The position numbers were made by a program, and so were the translations under genes. A model generated the notes under the pieces. That model did no database searches and was not told the DNA's origin. It was given only the letters and a program-made list of their open reading frames with translations. Of a stretch of 54,648 bases of DNA, positions 28,191 to 40,722 are shown one piece after another. Source of the DNA: Burkholderiales bacterium (GTDB taxonomy: Bacteria > Pseudomonadota > Gammaproteobacteria > Burkholderiales > Burkholderiaceae_F); contig JADCGS010000002.1 of assembly GCA_020248865.1 (NCBI GenBank), positions 1-54,648 on the forward strand, written 5' to 3'. The stretch's first letter is position 1, and each line of letters begins with the position of its first letter.

Positions 28191-28714
28191 GGCCGTCGCC
28201 CTTACACAGCCGACAGACGCTGGTGGTGCGCTGATGGTTGTCGGCGCGGCCCCCGCGCGCCACATTGGTCACGGCCGTGCCGGTCGCCCCGGCGCCGGCG
28301 TGCGGGCACCCGCCCCACGGTGCGTCCGCTGAGCACCCGGTTGGCCGCAGCCATGCTCGGCGGCGCGCGCGCGCCGGCCCGGAATGTCTCCGCATCGAAG
28401 CAGGCGCTGCGTCGGCCAAGGTCCGGCAGCTCGGTCACTCGACGCGCCGCTTTGCGCCGGGTCTGCGGGGCGCGCACCTTGTCCCGCAGCCCGACACTGC
28501 TGGGGCTTGCTGCGAGGGTTCCTGTCGGGCAGTCGCCTCTTGAGCTTGGTATCCCCGCCCTGAGTCCTACGCAATTGCGTGGCCCTGTCGGCCTGCACGC
28601 CACTTGCGGAGCCCTACTTCATGTCCCTTTCCTGTTTGTAGAGCGCGCTCCACCAACCTACAGGCGGAACGCCCCAACGGCGGGTCGTTCAAGGCGGATG
28701 AACACGCTACTTGC
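28191..28714. other. Decayed stretch without a supported gene
   Basis: About 520 bp of mixed composition. Minus-strand fragments in two frames (for example TGTAVTNVARGGRADNHQ and VTELPDLGRRSACFDAETF) look coding-like but are not joined in one frame and have no start. They may belong to the same ruined locus as the remnant at 27927-28190. Confidence 0.35.
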
Positions 28715-29113
28715 CTACTTGCGCAGGATGAGCGTGTTGTAGTCGTTACCGTAGGCTGGCTGATGGTGATAGAAGCGATCGTTGCCGAGACGGTACAGCG
28801 GACCGCATTCCCAAGGATCGCTGTCGACACGCACACACAGACCTTCGTCACCGGCGCGCCATGCGCCCTTCCTGCGTGCCGGCATCGATCTCATGGAGAA
28901 CGTCGCAGAACCGTCAGGGGCAAATGCGTAGGTCAGGCCGCCCTTGATGTCGTTGTCGAAGACAACCGGCTGCGCAAGCAAGGCGCGAATCTCGGCAGCA
29001 TTGAGTCGTTCAGCGCCCTGAGGAACAACGGTTGGCTGGTCGATGGTGGCGCAAGCAGCCAGGGAACATGCCAGCATGGCGCCAGCGAGAGTGGAGCGAA
29101 TTCGAGTGAGCAA
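28715..29113 (-). CDS. Small hypothetical lipoprotein with a TTG start
   Basis: The 132-aa protein begins MLTRIRSTLAGAMLACSLAAC, a lipoprotein signal with the lipobox Cys at residue 21. The mature part has LNAAEIRALLAQPVVFDNDIKGG, FAPDGSATFSMRS and CVRVDSDPWECGPLYRLGND, including a likely disulfide pair. TTG at 29113 is chosen because a full Shine-Dalgarno AAGGAGG lies directly upstream, at about 29119-29125 on the minus strand. The family was not recognised. Confidence 0.7.
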   Translation of the reverse strand: MLTRIRSTLAGAMLACSLAACATIDQPTVVPQGAERLNAAEIRALLAQPVVFDNDIKGGLTYAFAPDGSATFSMRSMPARRKGAWRAGDEGLCVRVDSDPWECGPLYRLGNDRFYHHQPAYGNDYNTLILRK

Positions 29114-29419
29114 CGTAACCTCCTTGAATGTAGATATCGACCAATACAAGTCGCCTCACGGCAACTGGAATGAAAGTGCCTCTGCCGCTGCGCAAGCCGG
29201 ATTGACCGCCTGACCGGCAAGAAACGCCCCAACCAGGGACCGGGCACCGCGGCTGCTTGACTGGAGACTGCGACCTCGTTTCGGAAAGCTCACGAGGGTG
29301 CTGTTGGACCGCGTCTTCGCAACCGGTTCGGCCCAGGCGGGTGGCGTCGAAGGGTCGAGCGCACCGGATCGCACGCTGCGGCCAGCCGAGCCGCAGGAGC
29401 GCGGCCGGCCCGCCGCGGC

Positions 29420-30673
29420 TTACCGGAACCGCTGCACGGCCTCCAGCATGCAGGGGATGTAGGCGCTTTCGTGGGTCATGCCGGCCAGCTCGACCACCGT
29501 GAGCGAGAAGCCGCGCGCCGCCAGGCGGCTGCGTGCCGATGTGGTCGCCGGGTAGGGCACGGACTCGTCGGCGGTGCCGTGGCATGAAGTCAGGGGCGTG
29601 GCCGGGTTGATGTCGATGACATCGTTCTCGCGGATGCGCGCGGCGATGCGGTTGCTGCCGTTGAGCGTGGCGGCCAGCGCCGCCGGCGTCAGCAGCTCGC
29701 GCGGACTGGCCGGCAAGGCCGCCCCGACCACGTCGGCGCCGCGGGTGCCGTCGAACAGCGTATCGAGCTGCGCGGCATACGGTTGCCGGAATACCTCGGT
29801 CGGCTGCGCGTACAGGTCGCCGTAGACGCGCTGGTACGCCCAGACGGTGAACGCGGTGTAGACCGAGCGGCCGGACTCGCGGCCCGTGGCGGGGTCGGTG
29901 CCGAGCGACGCTTCCACTGCCTTCGGCAAGTCCAGCGGCCCGGCAATCGACAGCGTGCCGCGCAGCGCCAGCGCGGCCAGGGGCGCCTGCCCGAGCCGCC
30001 GTTGCAGCGCCGCGGCGGCGAAGCCGCCCTCGGAGTAACCCATCACGAACAGGTTGCCGTTGAGCGCCAGCGCGCTGCGGCGGGCCAGCTCGGCGCCGGC
30101 GATCAGCGCGTCGCGCCCCGCCGCCGCCAGGCTGTCGCGATGCAGGTACGGGTGGTACGGCAGGTCCGAGGTGCCGAGGCCGAGGTAGTCGGGCGCGATG
30201 ACCAGGCGGCCGCGGGCGGCAAACAGCAGCGCCGGCGGCAGGTTCTCGCTGTACTCGCCCGCGCTGGGGATGTCGCCGCGGTTGGTGCTGGTGCCGTGCA
30301 GGTAGGCCACGGCCGCGACCGCCGCCGGCGGTGTGAGGGGCAGCATCGCCAGTGCGCTGGCCTTGCGCGCCTCGCCCCGGGGCCCGGTCGTCGTGTACTC
30401 GTACGAGACAAAGCGCACGCCGTACTGAACCTCCGCGGCCAGGGCGTTGCGCTGCGCCGCGGGCAGCGCGGCAATCTCCGGAATCTGCAGCAGCAACGGC
30501 TGCAGTTGTGCGGCGGTGACCGTTCCCAGTTCGCTGGTCTTGAGCAGCGTTCCGGTCGTCTCCGTCGGCGGCGGCGGTGCCGGGTTCGACGCGCCTCCGC
30601 CGCAGGCAACCAGCAGGCTCGCGGCAAGGCAAGCCAGCAGCGACGGCAGCAACAACCTGGAATCGATCTTCAT
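29420..30673 (-). CDS. Alpha/beta hydrolase lipoprotein (secretory lipase-like)
   Basis: The 417-aa secreted hydrolase has the lipoprotein signal MKIDSRLLLPSLLACLAASL with lipobox LVAC, followed by a short Pro-rich linker. The core shows YLHGTSTNRGDIPSAGEYSEN, a nucleophile elbow GYSEGG (Ser214), DYLGLGTSDLPYHPYL, and a C-terminal acid/His region with SCHGTADESVPYPAT and GMTHESAYIPC. This resembles LIP-type and related ester hydrolases acting outside the cytoplasm. ATG 30673 is preferred to upstream starts because it begins the signal peptide. It is divergent from the OmpR-type regulator gene, across a 229-bp spacer holding the 11-bp repeats. Confidence 0.85.
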   Translation of the reverse strand: MKIDSRLLLPSLLACLAASLLVACGGGASNPAPPPPTETTGTLLKTSELGTVTAAQLQPLLLQIPEIAALPAAQRNALAAEVQYGVRFVSYEYTTTGPRGEARKASALAMLPLTPPAAVAAVAYLHGTSTNRGDIPSAGEYSENLPPALLFAARGRLVIAPDYLGLGTSDLPYHPYLHRDSLAAAGRDALIAGAELARRSALALNGNLFVMGYSEGGFAAAALQRRLGQAPLAALALRGTLSIAGPLDLPKAVEASLGTDPATGRESGRSVYTAFTVWAYQRVYGDLYAQPTEVFRQPYAAQLDTLFDGTRGADVVGAALPASPRELLTPAALAATLNGSNRIAARIRENDVIDINPATPLTSCHGTADESVPYPATTSARSRLAARGFSLTVVELAGMTHESAYIPCMLEAVQRFR

Positions 30674-30810
30674 GCAGGACCTCGACATGTCAACGAAAGG
30701 GCGGTGATGGGGTCGGCAGTGGCCGGCCGCGGCCGACCCCGGTTCATGAGCCGCATCCTCGGCGCCGTCGGTCACGGTCCGATGGCATGAAGATGGCGCG
30801 GATCACCGGG

Positions 30811-30865
30811 CGGTGCGAGGACGGTTGCAGTTCGGTTGCGGAACTGTTACGACCCGGTCACGCGC
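30811..30865 (+). promoter_or_regulatory. Five tandem 11-bp repeats, probable binding array of the adjacent OmpR-type regulator
   Basis: Units start every 11 bp at 30811 (CGGTGCG), 30822 (CGGTTGC), 30833 (CGGTTGC), 30844 (CTGTTAC) and 30855 (CGGTCAC). OmpR/PhoB-family regulators bind head-to-tail direct repeats with 10-11 bp spacing. The array ends 38 bp before the regulator start codon, with a CAGAAT -10-like box at about 30890-30895. Autoregulation is inferred. The same array could serve the divergent hydrolase gene. Confidence 0.6.
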
Positions 30866-30902
30866 CGCGCAGCGGCGGACGATCCGGGCCAGAATCCGCG
30901 CC

Positions 30903-31622
30903 ATGCTGCGCATTGCCGTGATCGAAGACTCGACCGAAGTGGTCGCGCTCGTGCGCGACGAGCTGCTGCAGCTCGCCTACGAGGTCCGTACCGCCGCCGA
31001 CGGCGAGCAGGGGCTTGCCTTGTGCCTGGCCTGGCAGCCTGACCTGGTGGTGCTGGACGTGATGCTTCCGGCGCTCAACGGCATCGAGCTGCTGCGCCGC
31101 CTGCGCGCTGCCGGCTTTGCCGCGCCGATCCTGCTGCTGACCGCGCGCGACGGCGAGGCCGACCGCGTGGCCGGCCTCGAGCTGGGCGCCGACGACTACG
31201 TGGTCAAGCCATTCAGCCTGCGCGAACTCAGCGCCCGCGTGGCCGCACTGTTGCGCCGGCACGCCGCGCCGGGGCGGATTGCGGCCGCGCCGCCGGCAGT
31301 GGCGGCCAACCCGGCCATGCTGCGCGTGCTCGACTGCGAGCTCGACCTGGAACGCCAGCTGGTGCGCGTGGACGGCAAGCTGCGCACGCTGTCGACGCGC
31401 GAGTTCGCGCTGCTGCGCTGCCTGATGCAGGGCAGCGGCCGCGTGCTCACCCGCGAGTGGCTGCTCGAGCAGGTGTGGGGGCGCGAGTACGACGGCGAAG
31501 ACCGTTCGGTCGACGCCTGCGTGATGCGGCTGCGCGAGCATCTTGGCCGCGACAGCGCCGTGGCCCATGCGATCGAGGCGGTGCGCGGCGTCGGCTACCG
31601 ACTGCACCCGCAGGGGCGCTGA
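30903..31622 (+). CDS. OmpR-family response regulator
   Basis: The 239-aa protein has a receiver domain at residues 1-115 with IEDS, phosphoacceptor Asp52 in VVLDVMLPALNG, LLLTARD and the conserved Lys in VKPFSLREL. An Ala/Pro linker leads to a winged-helix DNA-binding domain with LSTREFALLRCLMQGSGRVLTREWLLEQVWG and the recognition region DRSVDACVMRLREHL. ATG 30903 fits the family start. The cognate kinase follows two bases after its stop. Confidence 0.93.
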   Translation: MLRIAVIEDSTEVVALVRDELLQLAYEVRTAADGEQGLALCLAWQPDLVVLDVMLPALNGIELLRRLRAAGFAAPILLLTARDGEADRVAGLELGADDYVVKPFSLRELSARVAALLRRHAAPGRIAAAPPAVAANPAMLRVLDCELDLERQLVRVDGKLRTLSTREFALLRCLMQGSGRVLTREWLLEQVWGREYDGEDRSVDACVMRLREHLGRDSAVAHAIEAVRGVGYRLHPQGR

Positions 31623-31624
31623 CC

Positions 31625-33157
31625 GTGACCACGTCCGACCCGGACCGGACCGTCGGCGCCGGGCTGCCCACGATCCGCGACGAGGTGCTGCGTTCGCAGC
31701 TGCGCCCGGTCATCGCGCTCGCGTTCACCGCGGCGCTGCTGGTCGGCAGCGCGATCCTCGGGCAGTACGCATGGCTGCGGCTTCAGGCCACCAATCCGCT
31801 CGACGAGATCGATGCCGCCGAACTGCGGCAGGTGCTGCGCTCGGCCTCGCTCGACCAATGGCCGGTGCTGACCCGCTGGGTGGCCGCCTTCGGCCTCGGC
31901 ATGACAGTCGGCCCCGGTGACGACGTGCCGGCCGGTCAGGCGCGCCTGCCCGACGGCCGGCAGGTGCCGTTGGCCGACGTGCTGTGTCTGGTCGTCGACG
32001 GCCAGCGGGTCGAGCCTGCGAGCGGTCGGCTGCTGGGCCCCGCGCCGGCCAACTGGCAGGCGGCCATCGCGCGGATGGCGGAGAGCGCAACGCTTCGCCT
32101 CGGCCCGACCGACAGCGCCGACGGCGCCGGCCCGCAGTCCTGGCCCGCGCTGCTCTTGCGGCTCGACCCGGGGCGGGTGGCCGTAGTGGCCAGCCCCAAC
32201 TTCGCCTTTGCGCCGTCAGAGCTCGCGCGGCTGGTGCTGCTGTTCGCGGCGCTCACCGCGGCCGCGGTGGCGGCCTTCGTGGCGTTGTTCCTGCTTGCGT
32301 TCCGGCGCCGCTTCGCCGCGCGCAGCGCCGAACGCCTGAGCGCACCCGTCGAGCGCCTGGCCGCGGCGGTCCGCATGGCGACCGCCGACAGCGCAGCGGC
32401 ACGCCGGGTGGTGGTCGAGCCGCCGGCCGAAGTCGCGCAGCTGGCGGCCGACTTCAACCGGATGCAGGAGCATCTGGCGCAGGCGCTGGCCGAACGCGAG
32501 CGCGTCATCGACGGCCAGCGCGAGCTGGTGGCTGCGCTGTCCCACGAGCTTCGCACCCCGCTGGCGGTGCTGCGCGGCCACGCGGAACTGCTGTCGCGCG
32601 CCGCCTCCAGCGCGGCGGCGGCGCAGGTCATGCTGCGGCAGATCGAGGACCTGCACCGTCTGCTGAGCGACCTGCTCGACATGGCGCGCCTGGAGTCGAT
32701 CGAGGCGACGCTGGTGCGCGAGGATGTTGCGCTCGATGCCGTGATGGACGAGATGATCGAGCGCTTCGGGGCGGCCGCATGGCGCCAGGGCGTTGTGCTG
32801 CGGGCGGCGCCGACGTCCGAGCGGCGGCTCGTCGCGCGCGCCGATACGCGCTGGCTGCGGCAGATCGTGGCCAATCTGCTCAGCAACGCGATCCGTCACA
32901 CGCCGCCCGGCGGGCTGGTCACGCTGGCCGCGCAGCGCCGCGGCCAGCAGGTGCGCCTGATCATCGAGGACACCGGCAACGGCCTCGACGCGGCGCGGGT
33001 GCAGCATGACCCCGCGGACCGACCCGCCGGCATCGGGCTGCGCGTGGTGCGCCGGCTGATCGCAGCGATGCGCGGCCACCTGATTCTCGAAGCCACGGAC
33101 GAAGGCGGCACGCGAGCGACCGTGCAACTGCCCACGGCGACCGGCCAGCCCGCCTGA
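31625..33157 (+). CDS. Sensor histidine kinase
   Basis: The 510-aa inner-membrane kinase has one transmembrane helix near residues 25-50, a sensor region exposed to the periplasm, and a second helix near 200-230. These are followed by a HAMP-like linker, HisKA with [21 protein letters not shown] (His307), and HATPase with [14 protein letters not shown] and IEDTGNGL. The glycine-rich ATP lid is reduced ([17 protein letters not shown]), a mild deviation. GTG 31625 follows the regulator stop directly, so the pair is one operon. Confidence 0.88.
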   Translation: MTTSDPDRTVGAGLPTIRDEVLRSQLRPVIALAFTAALLVGSAILGQYAWLRLQATNPLDEIDAAELRQVLRSASLDQWPVLTRWVAAFGLGMTVGPGDDVPAGQARLPDGRQVPLADVLCLVVDGQRVEPASGRLLGPAPANWQAAIARMAESATLRLGPTDSADGAGPQSWPALLLRLDPGRVAVVASPNFAFAPSELARLVLLFAALTAAAVAAFVALFLLAFRRRFAARSAERLSAPVERLAAAVRMATADSAAARRVVVEPPAEVAQLAADFNRMQEHLAQALAERERVIDGQRELVAALSHELRTPLAVLRGHAELLSRAASSAAAAQVMLRQIEDLHRLLSDLLDMARLESIEATLVREDVALDAVMDEMIERFGAAAWRQGVVLRAAPTSERRLVARADTRWLRQIVANLLSNAIRHTPPGGLVTLAAQRRGQQVRLIIEDTGNGLDAARVQHDPADRPAGIGLRVVRRLIAAMRGHLILEATDEGGTRATVQLPTATGQPA

Positions 33158-33285
33158 GCCGTCGCGGCCGGCGGCCGGCTGCGGGTCGCGCTGGCGCCCG
33201 ACTGGCACCGCCGAGTACCTCTGGCCGGGCGCTTTCGGGCCTGGCGTCTGGGCCAGGCTCGGCCATGGCCCGGCGCTCGAACACC

Positions 33286-33291
33286 TACAAT
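33286..33291 (+). promoter_or_regulatory. Candidate -10 box of metH
   Basis: TACAAT at 33286-33291 lies 28 bp before the metH ATG in the spacer after the kinase gene. No clear -35 and no riboswitch-like fold were seen. Confidence 0.3.
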
Positions 33292-33318
33292 TCGCCCCCC
33301 AGCTCCGAAAGGCCCGCG

Positions 33319-37149
<3,831 letters not shown>

Positions 37150-37297
37150 TCTGCCATCCGATCCCTTGACCGAGGCCGGCGGAGTTGCCGCGCTGTAGTC
37201 GATGGATTACAGCGCGGCCGTGCTGATTGTCCATACGCTGCCGCAGGTCGATGAGCGGCTGAAGTCGCTGCGCGACGGGCCTGCAGGAAGGCAGAAC

Positions 37298-37927
37298 ATG
37301 AGTTTCGGTTTCCTGGCGTTCGACGGTTTGGAGGAGCTGGACCTCATCGGCCCCTGGGAGTTGATCGCCAAATGGTCGCTCCACCTTGGCGGTCCGGCGC
37401 CCTGCACGGTGATCGCGCCGTCGATGGCAGCGGTCACCTGCGCCAACGGCCTCGTCATCCAGCCGCACACTGACTTTGCCGCCGCGCCGCCGCTCGACTA
37501 CCTGCTCGTGCCCGGCGGCATCGGCACGCTGCGCGAGGTCGACAACCCGCCGACCATCGACTTCCTGCAGCGGGTCGGACCGGGCTGCAAGGCGCTGCTG
37601 TCCGTGTGTACCGGCGCCTTCCTGCTGCAGCGCGCCGGGCTCGCCGAGGGTGCCGCGCTCACCACGCATTGGGGCTCGCTGCAGCGGCTGCGCGACAGCG
37701 GCCATCCGCGGGTCGTCGAGCGGCGCTGGGTCCATGACGGACGCATCTGGAGCAGTGCCGGCGTCTCGGCCGGCATGGACATGGCGCTCGCCTTCATTGC
37801 GCAGACGGCAGGCGAGGACGTGGCGTTCAGGGTTCAGTTCGGCACCGAGTACTTCCCGGAGGGTCGGCGCTATGGCGACCCGGCGGCGCACCCGCAGGCG
37901 CCCGACTATTTGAAGCAGGCCCGCTAG
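37298..37927 (+). CDS. DJ-1/PfpI family protein
   Basis: The 209-aa class I glutamine-amidotransferase-like protein has the N-terminal FGFLAFDGLEELDLIGPWELI, DYLLVPGGIGT, and the nucleophile elbow SVCTGAFLLQRAGL with the reactive Cys near residue 105. It then has TTHWGSLQRLRD and WSSAGVSAGMDMALAFI. The layout matches the PfpI/ThiJ group close to isonitrile hydratases and to the sensory part of GATase1-AraC regulators, but no DNA-binding domain follows. ATG 37298 begins at the conserved strand; the frame is open to 37202. The function is not assigned. Confidence 0.85.
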   Translation: MSFGFLAFDGLEELDLIGPWELIAKWSLHLGGPAPCTVIAPSMAAVTCANGLVIQPHTDFAAAPPLDYLLVPGGIGTLREVDNPPTIDFLQRVGPGCKALLSVCTGAFLLQRAGLAEGAALTTHWGSLQRLRDSGHPRVVERRWVHDGRIWSSAGVSAGMDMALAFIAQTAGEDVAFRVQFGTEYFPEGRRYGDPAAHPQAPDYLKQAR

Positions 37928-38106
37928 ATGGACGAACTTCGCACTGCGTGCCCGGCGGGGTCGCCCTTGGGCCGGCTCGGCAGGAGCATGAGTAGCCTCT
38001 CCGCCTGTCATGAGCATGAACCCCGGCGCCTGCGGCAGCACGTTCACACCTTGGGCTTGCGCCGCGCCGGCTGTGCGGCAAGCCACCGCGACCGGAATGC
38101 GATGAC

Positions 38107-38739
38107 GTGAGCCTGCCTGCTGCCGCTGCCAGACCCGTAGTTGCCGCCGGCGACCTCTGGCGCTTTGCCGCCGAGGACCGCCTGCAGCAGCGCAGTTCCG
38201 AGGAGACGCGCCGCATCGTTCAGGTGACGCGCGAGCGCATCCTGTGCGCCAACGACTCCACCGCGCCCAGCTACGCGCGCGGCCGCTACGTCTACACGCG
38301 GCACTGGAACCTGGTGTCGCGCCCGGCGCTGGCTGCCCCCGGCGACCTGCCCGAGGACATCGGCCAGTGGGTCTGGACGCCTTACTACCCGCACTTCCGC
38401 TTTCCGCTCGCCCCGGGCAAGCGCTGGCGTGGCAGTGCGCGCGTCACCAACACCCACACCGACACCACCAACGTGCACCGCTACGAGGCCGAGGTGCTGG
38501 CGTCGCAGACCGTCAGCGTGCCGGCCGGCTCCTTCGAGGTACTGCCGGTGCGCTACGAGGCGCAGGTGGCCAGCGACGACAGCGCCGCGCAGCTTGCATG
38601 GCGCAACGTCGAGCTCATCCACTACGCGCCCGCGGTACAGTGCTTCGTGCTGGCCGAGCACCAGGTCATCGGGCCCGACGGGCAGCCGTCGCGCGACAGC
38701 CGGCTGCAGTTACTGGAGTATCGCCGTGCAGCGGCGTGA
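38107..38739 (+). CDS. Hypothetical protein, DUF3108-like
   Basis: The roughly 210-aa reading frame has the pattern VWTPYYPHFRFPLAPGKRWRGS, EAEVLASQTVSVPAGSFEVLPVRYEAQ and a final CFVLAEHQVIGPDGQPSRDSRLQLLEYR. The VPAGxF core is found in DUF3108-type periplasmic proteins. No signal peptide is visible after GTG 38107, and the frame is open further upstream only to a stop at 38017, so the true N-terminus may be damaged or differently started. Its end overlaps the next gene by 14 bp, so the two are probably translated together. Confidence 0.6.
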   Translation: MSLPAAAARPVVAAGDLWRFAAEDRLQQRSSEETRRIVQVTRERILCANDSTAPSYARGRYVYTRHWNLVSRPALAAPGDLPEDIGQWVWTPYYPHFRFPLAPGKRWRGSARVTNTHTDTTNVHRYEAEVLASQTVSVPAGSFEVLPVRYEAQVASDDSAAQLAWRNVELIHYAPAVQCFVLAEHQVIGPDGQPSRDSRLQLLEYRRAAA

Positions 38740-39169
38740 GTGGCTGGCCGCGGCGGCGGTGGCAGTGGCGACAGTCGCAGCGCTGGCGGCCTGCAGCCGC
38801 AGCGATCCCGAGCGCGAGCTGCGCGCCACCATCGATTCGATGGCGCGCGCGCTCGAGCAGCGCCGGCCCGGCGACTTCCTCGACGCCGTGGCGGAGGACT
38901 TCACGCGCGAGTCCGGCGCCTTCGGCAAGCAGGAGGCCAAGCGCGTGCTGGCCGGCGTCCTGCTGCGCAACGAGAAGATCAACCTGGCGGTGGTCGTGAC
39001 CGAGGTGCAGGTGCAGGGCGAGCGTGCCCGCGCGCAGTTGCGAGTGGTGGCCGCCGGCGGCGCCGGCCTGTTGCCCGAGCGCGGCCAGGTGTGGGAGTTC
39101 CACACGGCCTGGCGCCGCGAGCGCGGCGCATGGAAGGTATACAACGCCGAGTGGCGCGAGGGGCTCTAG
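38726..39169 (+). CDS. Small lipoprotein, NTF2/SnoaL-like fold suspected
   Basis: The 147-aa protein starts at GTG with MQRREWLAAAAVAVATVAAL and a lipobox LAAC. The mature part (ERELRATIDSMARALEQRRPGDFLDAVAEDF, then alternating strands ending WRRERGAWKVYNAEWREG) is laid out like an NTF2-like alpha+beta barrel. No catalytic residues are evident. It overlaps the upstream gene and is the last host gene before the IS21 element. Confidence 0.6.
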   Translation: MQRREWLAAAAVAVATVAALAACSRSDPERELRATIDSMARALEQRRPGDFLDAVAEDFTRESGAFGKQEAKRVLAGVLLRNEKINLAVVVTEVQVQGERARAQLRVVAAGGAGLLPERGQVWEFHTAWRRERGAWKVYNAEWREGL

Positions 39170-39454
39170 CCCGGAAATTTCACCAGGTCGCCCCCGTGCA
39201 TCCATGATCTGCCTCTGTACGCTACGGCGGCAGCCTGCACTGGGCCCAAGCCACTATGGACGGCCGCGGCAACGCGGGTTTGCGCGGCGCCCGCGCGGCC
39301 CTACCGCTCAAGCGTTCGCCGATGCCTGCGGGTGTTGGCGCCGACGGAAATTTGACCCACTTCTGGGGATCGTGCCGACCGAAGACTGACCCAGGTGTTC
39401 AACCTACCCTGCCCGACTTATCCACAGCGGGGCGGGGTGTGAGGAGTGATCACC

Positions 39455-40425
39455 ATGGCCATGATTGGCAAGGTCTTGCGGATGCGACACCGCGAGAAGA
39501 AGTCGGTGCGGGAGATCGTCAAGGCGACGAGCCTGGCGAGGAACACGTTGCGCAAGTACCTGCGCCTTGGCAAGGCCGAGGCGCCGAAGTACAGGCGGCC
39601 AGAGGTGCCGGGCAAGTTGGCACCGTTCGTGGAGGCGGTGCAGCAGGCGCTGCTGGCTGACGCGAGGCGGCCGAAGAAGGAGCGGCGCACGGCCAAGGCG
39701 CTGCATGCGCAGTTGGCTGAGGCGGGGTACGAGGGCGGCTACAGCCGGCTGACCGACTACATCCGCGCGTGGCGGGCCGAGCGTGGCGGTGTGCAGGCAG
39801 GGGATGCCTACGTGCCGCTGAGCTTCGAGTTGGGCGAGGCGTTCCAGTTCGACTGGAGCGAGGAGCCGCTGGTCATCGGTGGCGCGTACCAGCGGCTGCA
39901 GGTGGCGCACACGAAGCTGTGCGCGAGCCGGGCGTTCTGGCTGGTGGCGTACCCCAGCCAGGGCCACGAGATGCTGTTCGATGCCCACACCCGTGCGTTC
40001 ACGGCGCTGGGCGGCGTTGCCAGGCGGGGCATCTACGACAACATGAGAACGGCCGTGGACCGCGTCGGCAAGGGCAAGGCGCGCGACGTCAACCTGCGCT
40101 TCACGACCATGTGCGCGCATTACCTGTTCGATGCCGACTTCTGCAACGTGGCCAGCGGCTGGGAGAAGGGCGTCGTCGAGAAGAACGTGCAGGACAGCCG
40201 CCGGCGGATCTGGCTGGAGGCCCGGGACCAGCGCTTCAGCACGCTGGACGAGCTCAACGCCTGGCTGGCCGAGCGCTGCCGCGCGCTGTGGGCTGAGCTG
40301 CGCCACCCCGAGCACAAGCCGTTCAGCGTGGCGGAGATGCTGGAGCTGGAGCGACAGCACCTGATGCCGATGCCTGCGCCGTTCGACGGCTACGTGCAGG
40401 AGTTCAGCCGTGTCAGCAGCACCTG
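39455..40425 (+). pseudogene. istA: IS21 transposase IstA, 5' part, split by insertion
   Basis: This segment holds the N-terminal HTH (VREIVKATSLARNTLRKYLRLG) and the catalytic core with acidic residues in FQFDWSEEPL, GIYDNMRTAV and EKGVVEKNVQDSRRR. It stops at codons for VSSTC, where the nested element begins at 40426. The other part resumes at 47952 in the same frame. Joined, they give about 507 aa, the normal length of IstA. ATG 39455 is preferred because GAGGAG lies eight bases upstream. Confidence 0.92.
40418..40425. repeat. Target-site duplication, left copy (AGCACCTG)
   Basis: AGCACCTG directly before the nested element is repeated at 47944-47951 directly after it. Keeping one copy restores the istA codons for Ser-Thr-Cys. 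The outermost A could belong to either side, so the duplication is seven or eight bp. Confidence 0.85.
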
Positions 40426-40436
40426 TGCGTATTACG

Positions 40437-40500
40437 GTGAAACCCGCCGTGCGCAATGCCCGCAAATGCGCCACCCAGAATGCTTCAAAGCCGCCAGTCA
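40437..40500. repeat. Left-end subterminal repeats of the nested element
   Basis: Two good motif copies and one weak one follow each other: GTGAAACCCGCC..GCAATGC, then GCAAATGCGCCACCCAGAATG, then CAAAGCCGCC. They match, in inverted orientation, the units at the right end. Confidence 0.75.
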
Positions 40501-40722
40501 TGGGATCCAGCCTGGACGGCGAGACCCGACCCCTTACTGCCGTTCGGTGCGACACCCACAACGACTGCAAGGCAGCGGGTGCGGTCCTTCACTTTGCCAA
40601 ACTCGACGCCCGAAAGCGGCCCCACAGCGTTCGAAGTAAGGAGTTGATCGCAGGCAGCTCTGCCGACGGCAGCCCGGGCTTGTAAGCTCCGACGAACGAC
40701 GGATGCAGGGAACGCCAAAGCT

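Noticed and set aside
33158..33318. Cobalamin or SAM riboswitch before metH
   Set aside because: The 161-bp spacer shows no B12-box or SAM-type core.
37928..38110. 60-codon frame starting at the PfpI gene stop
   Set aside because: No ribosome site, sequence unlike any protein, and it overlaps the next gene's start.
39170..39332. tRNA or attachment site left of the IS21
   Set aside because: No cloverleaf and no repeat of this segment at the right side of the mobile zone.
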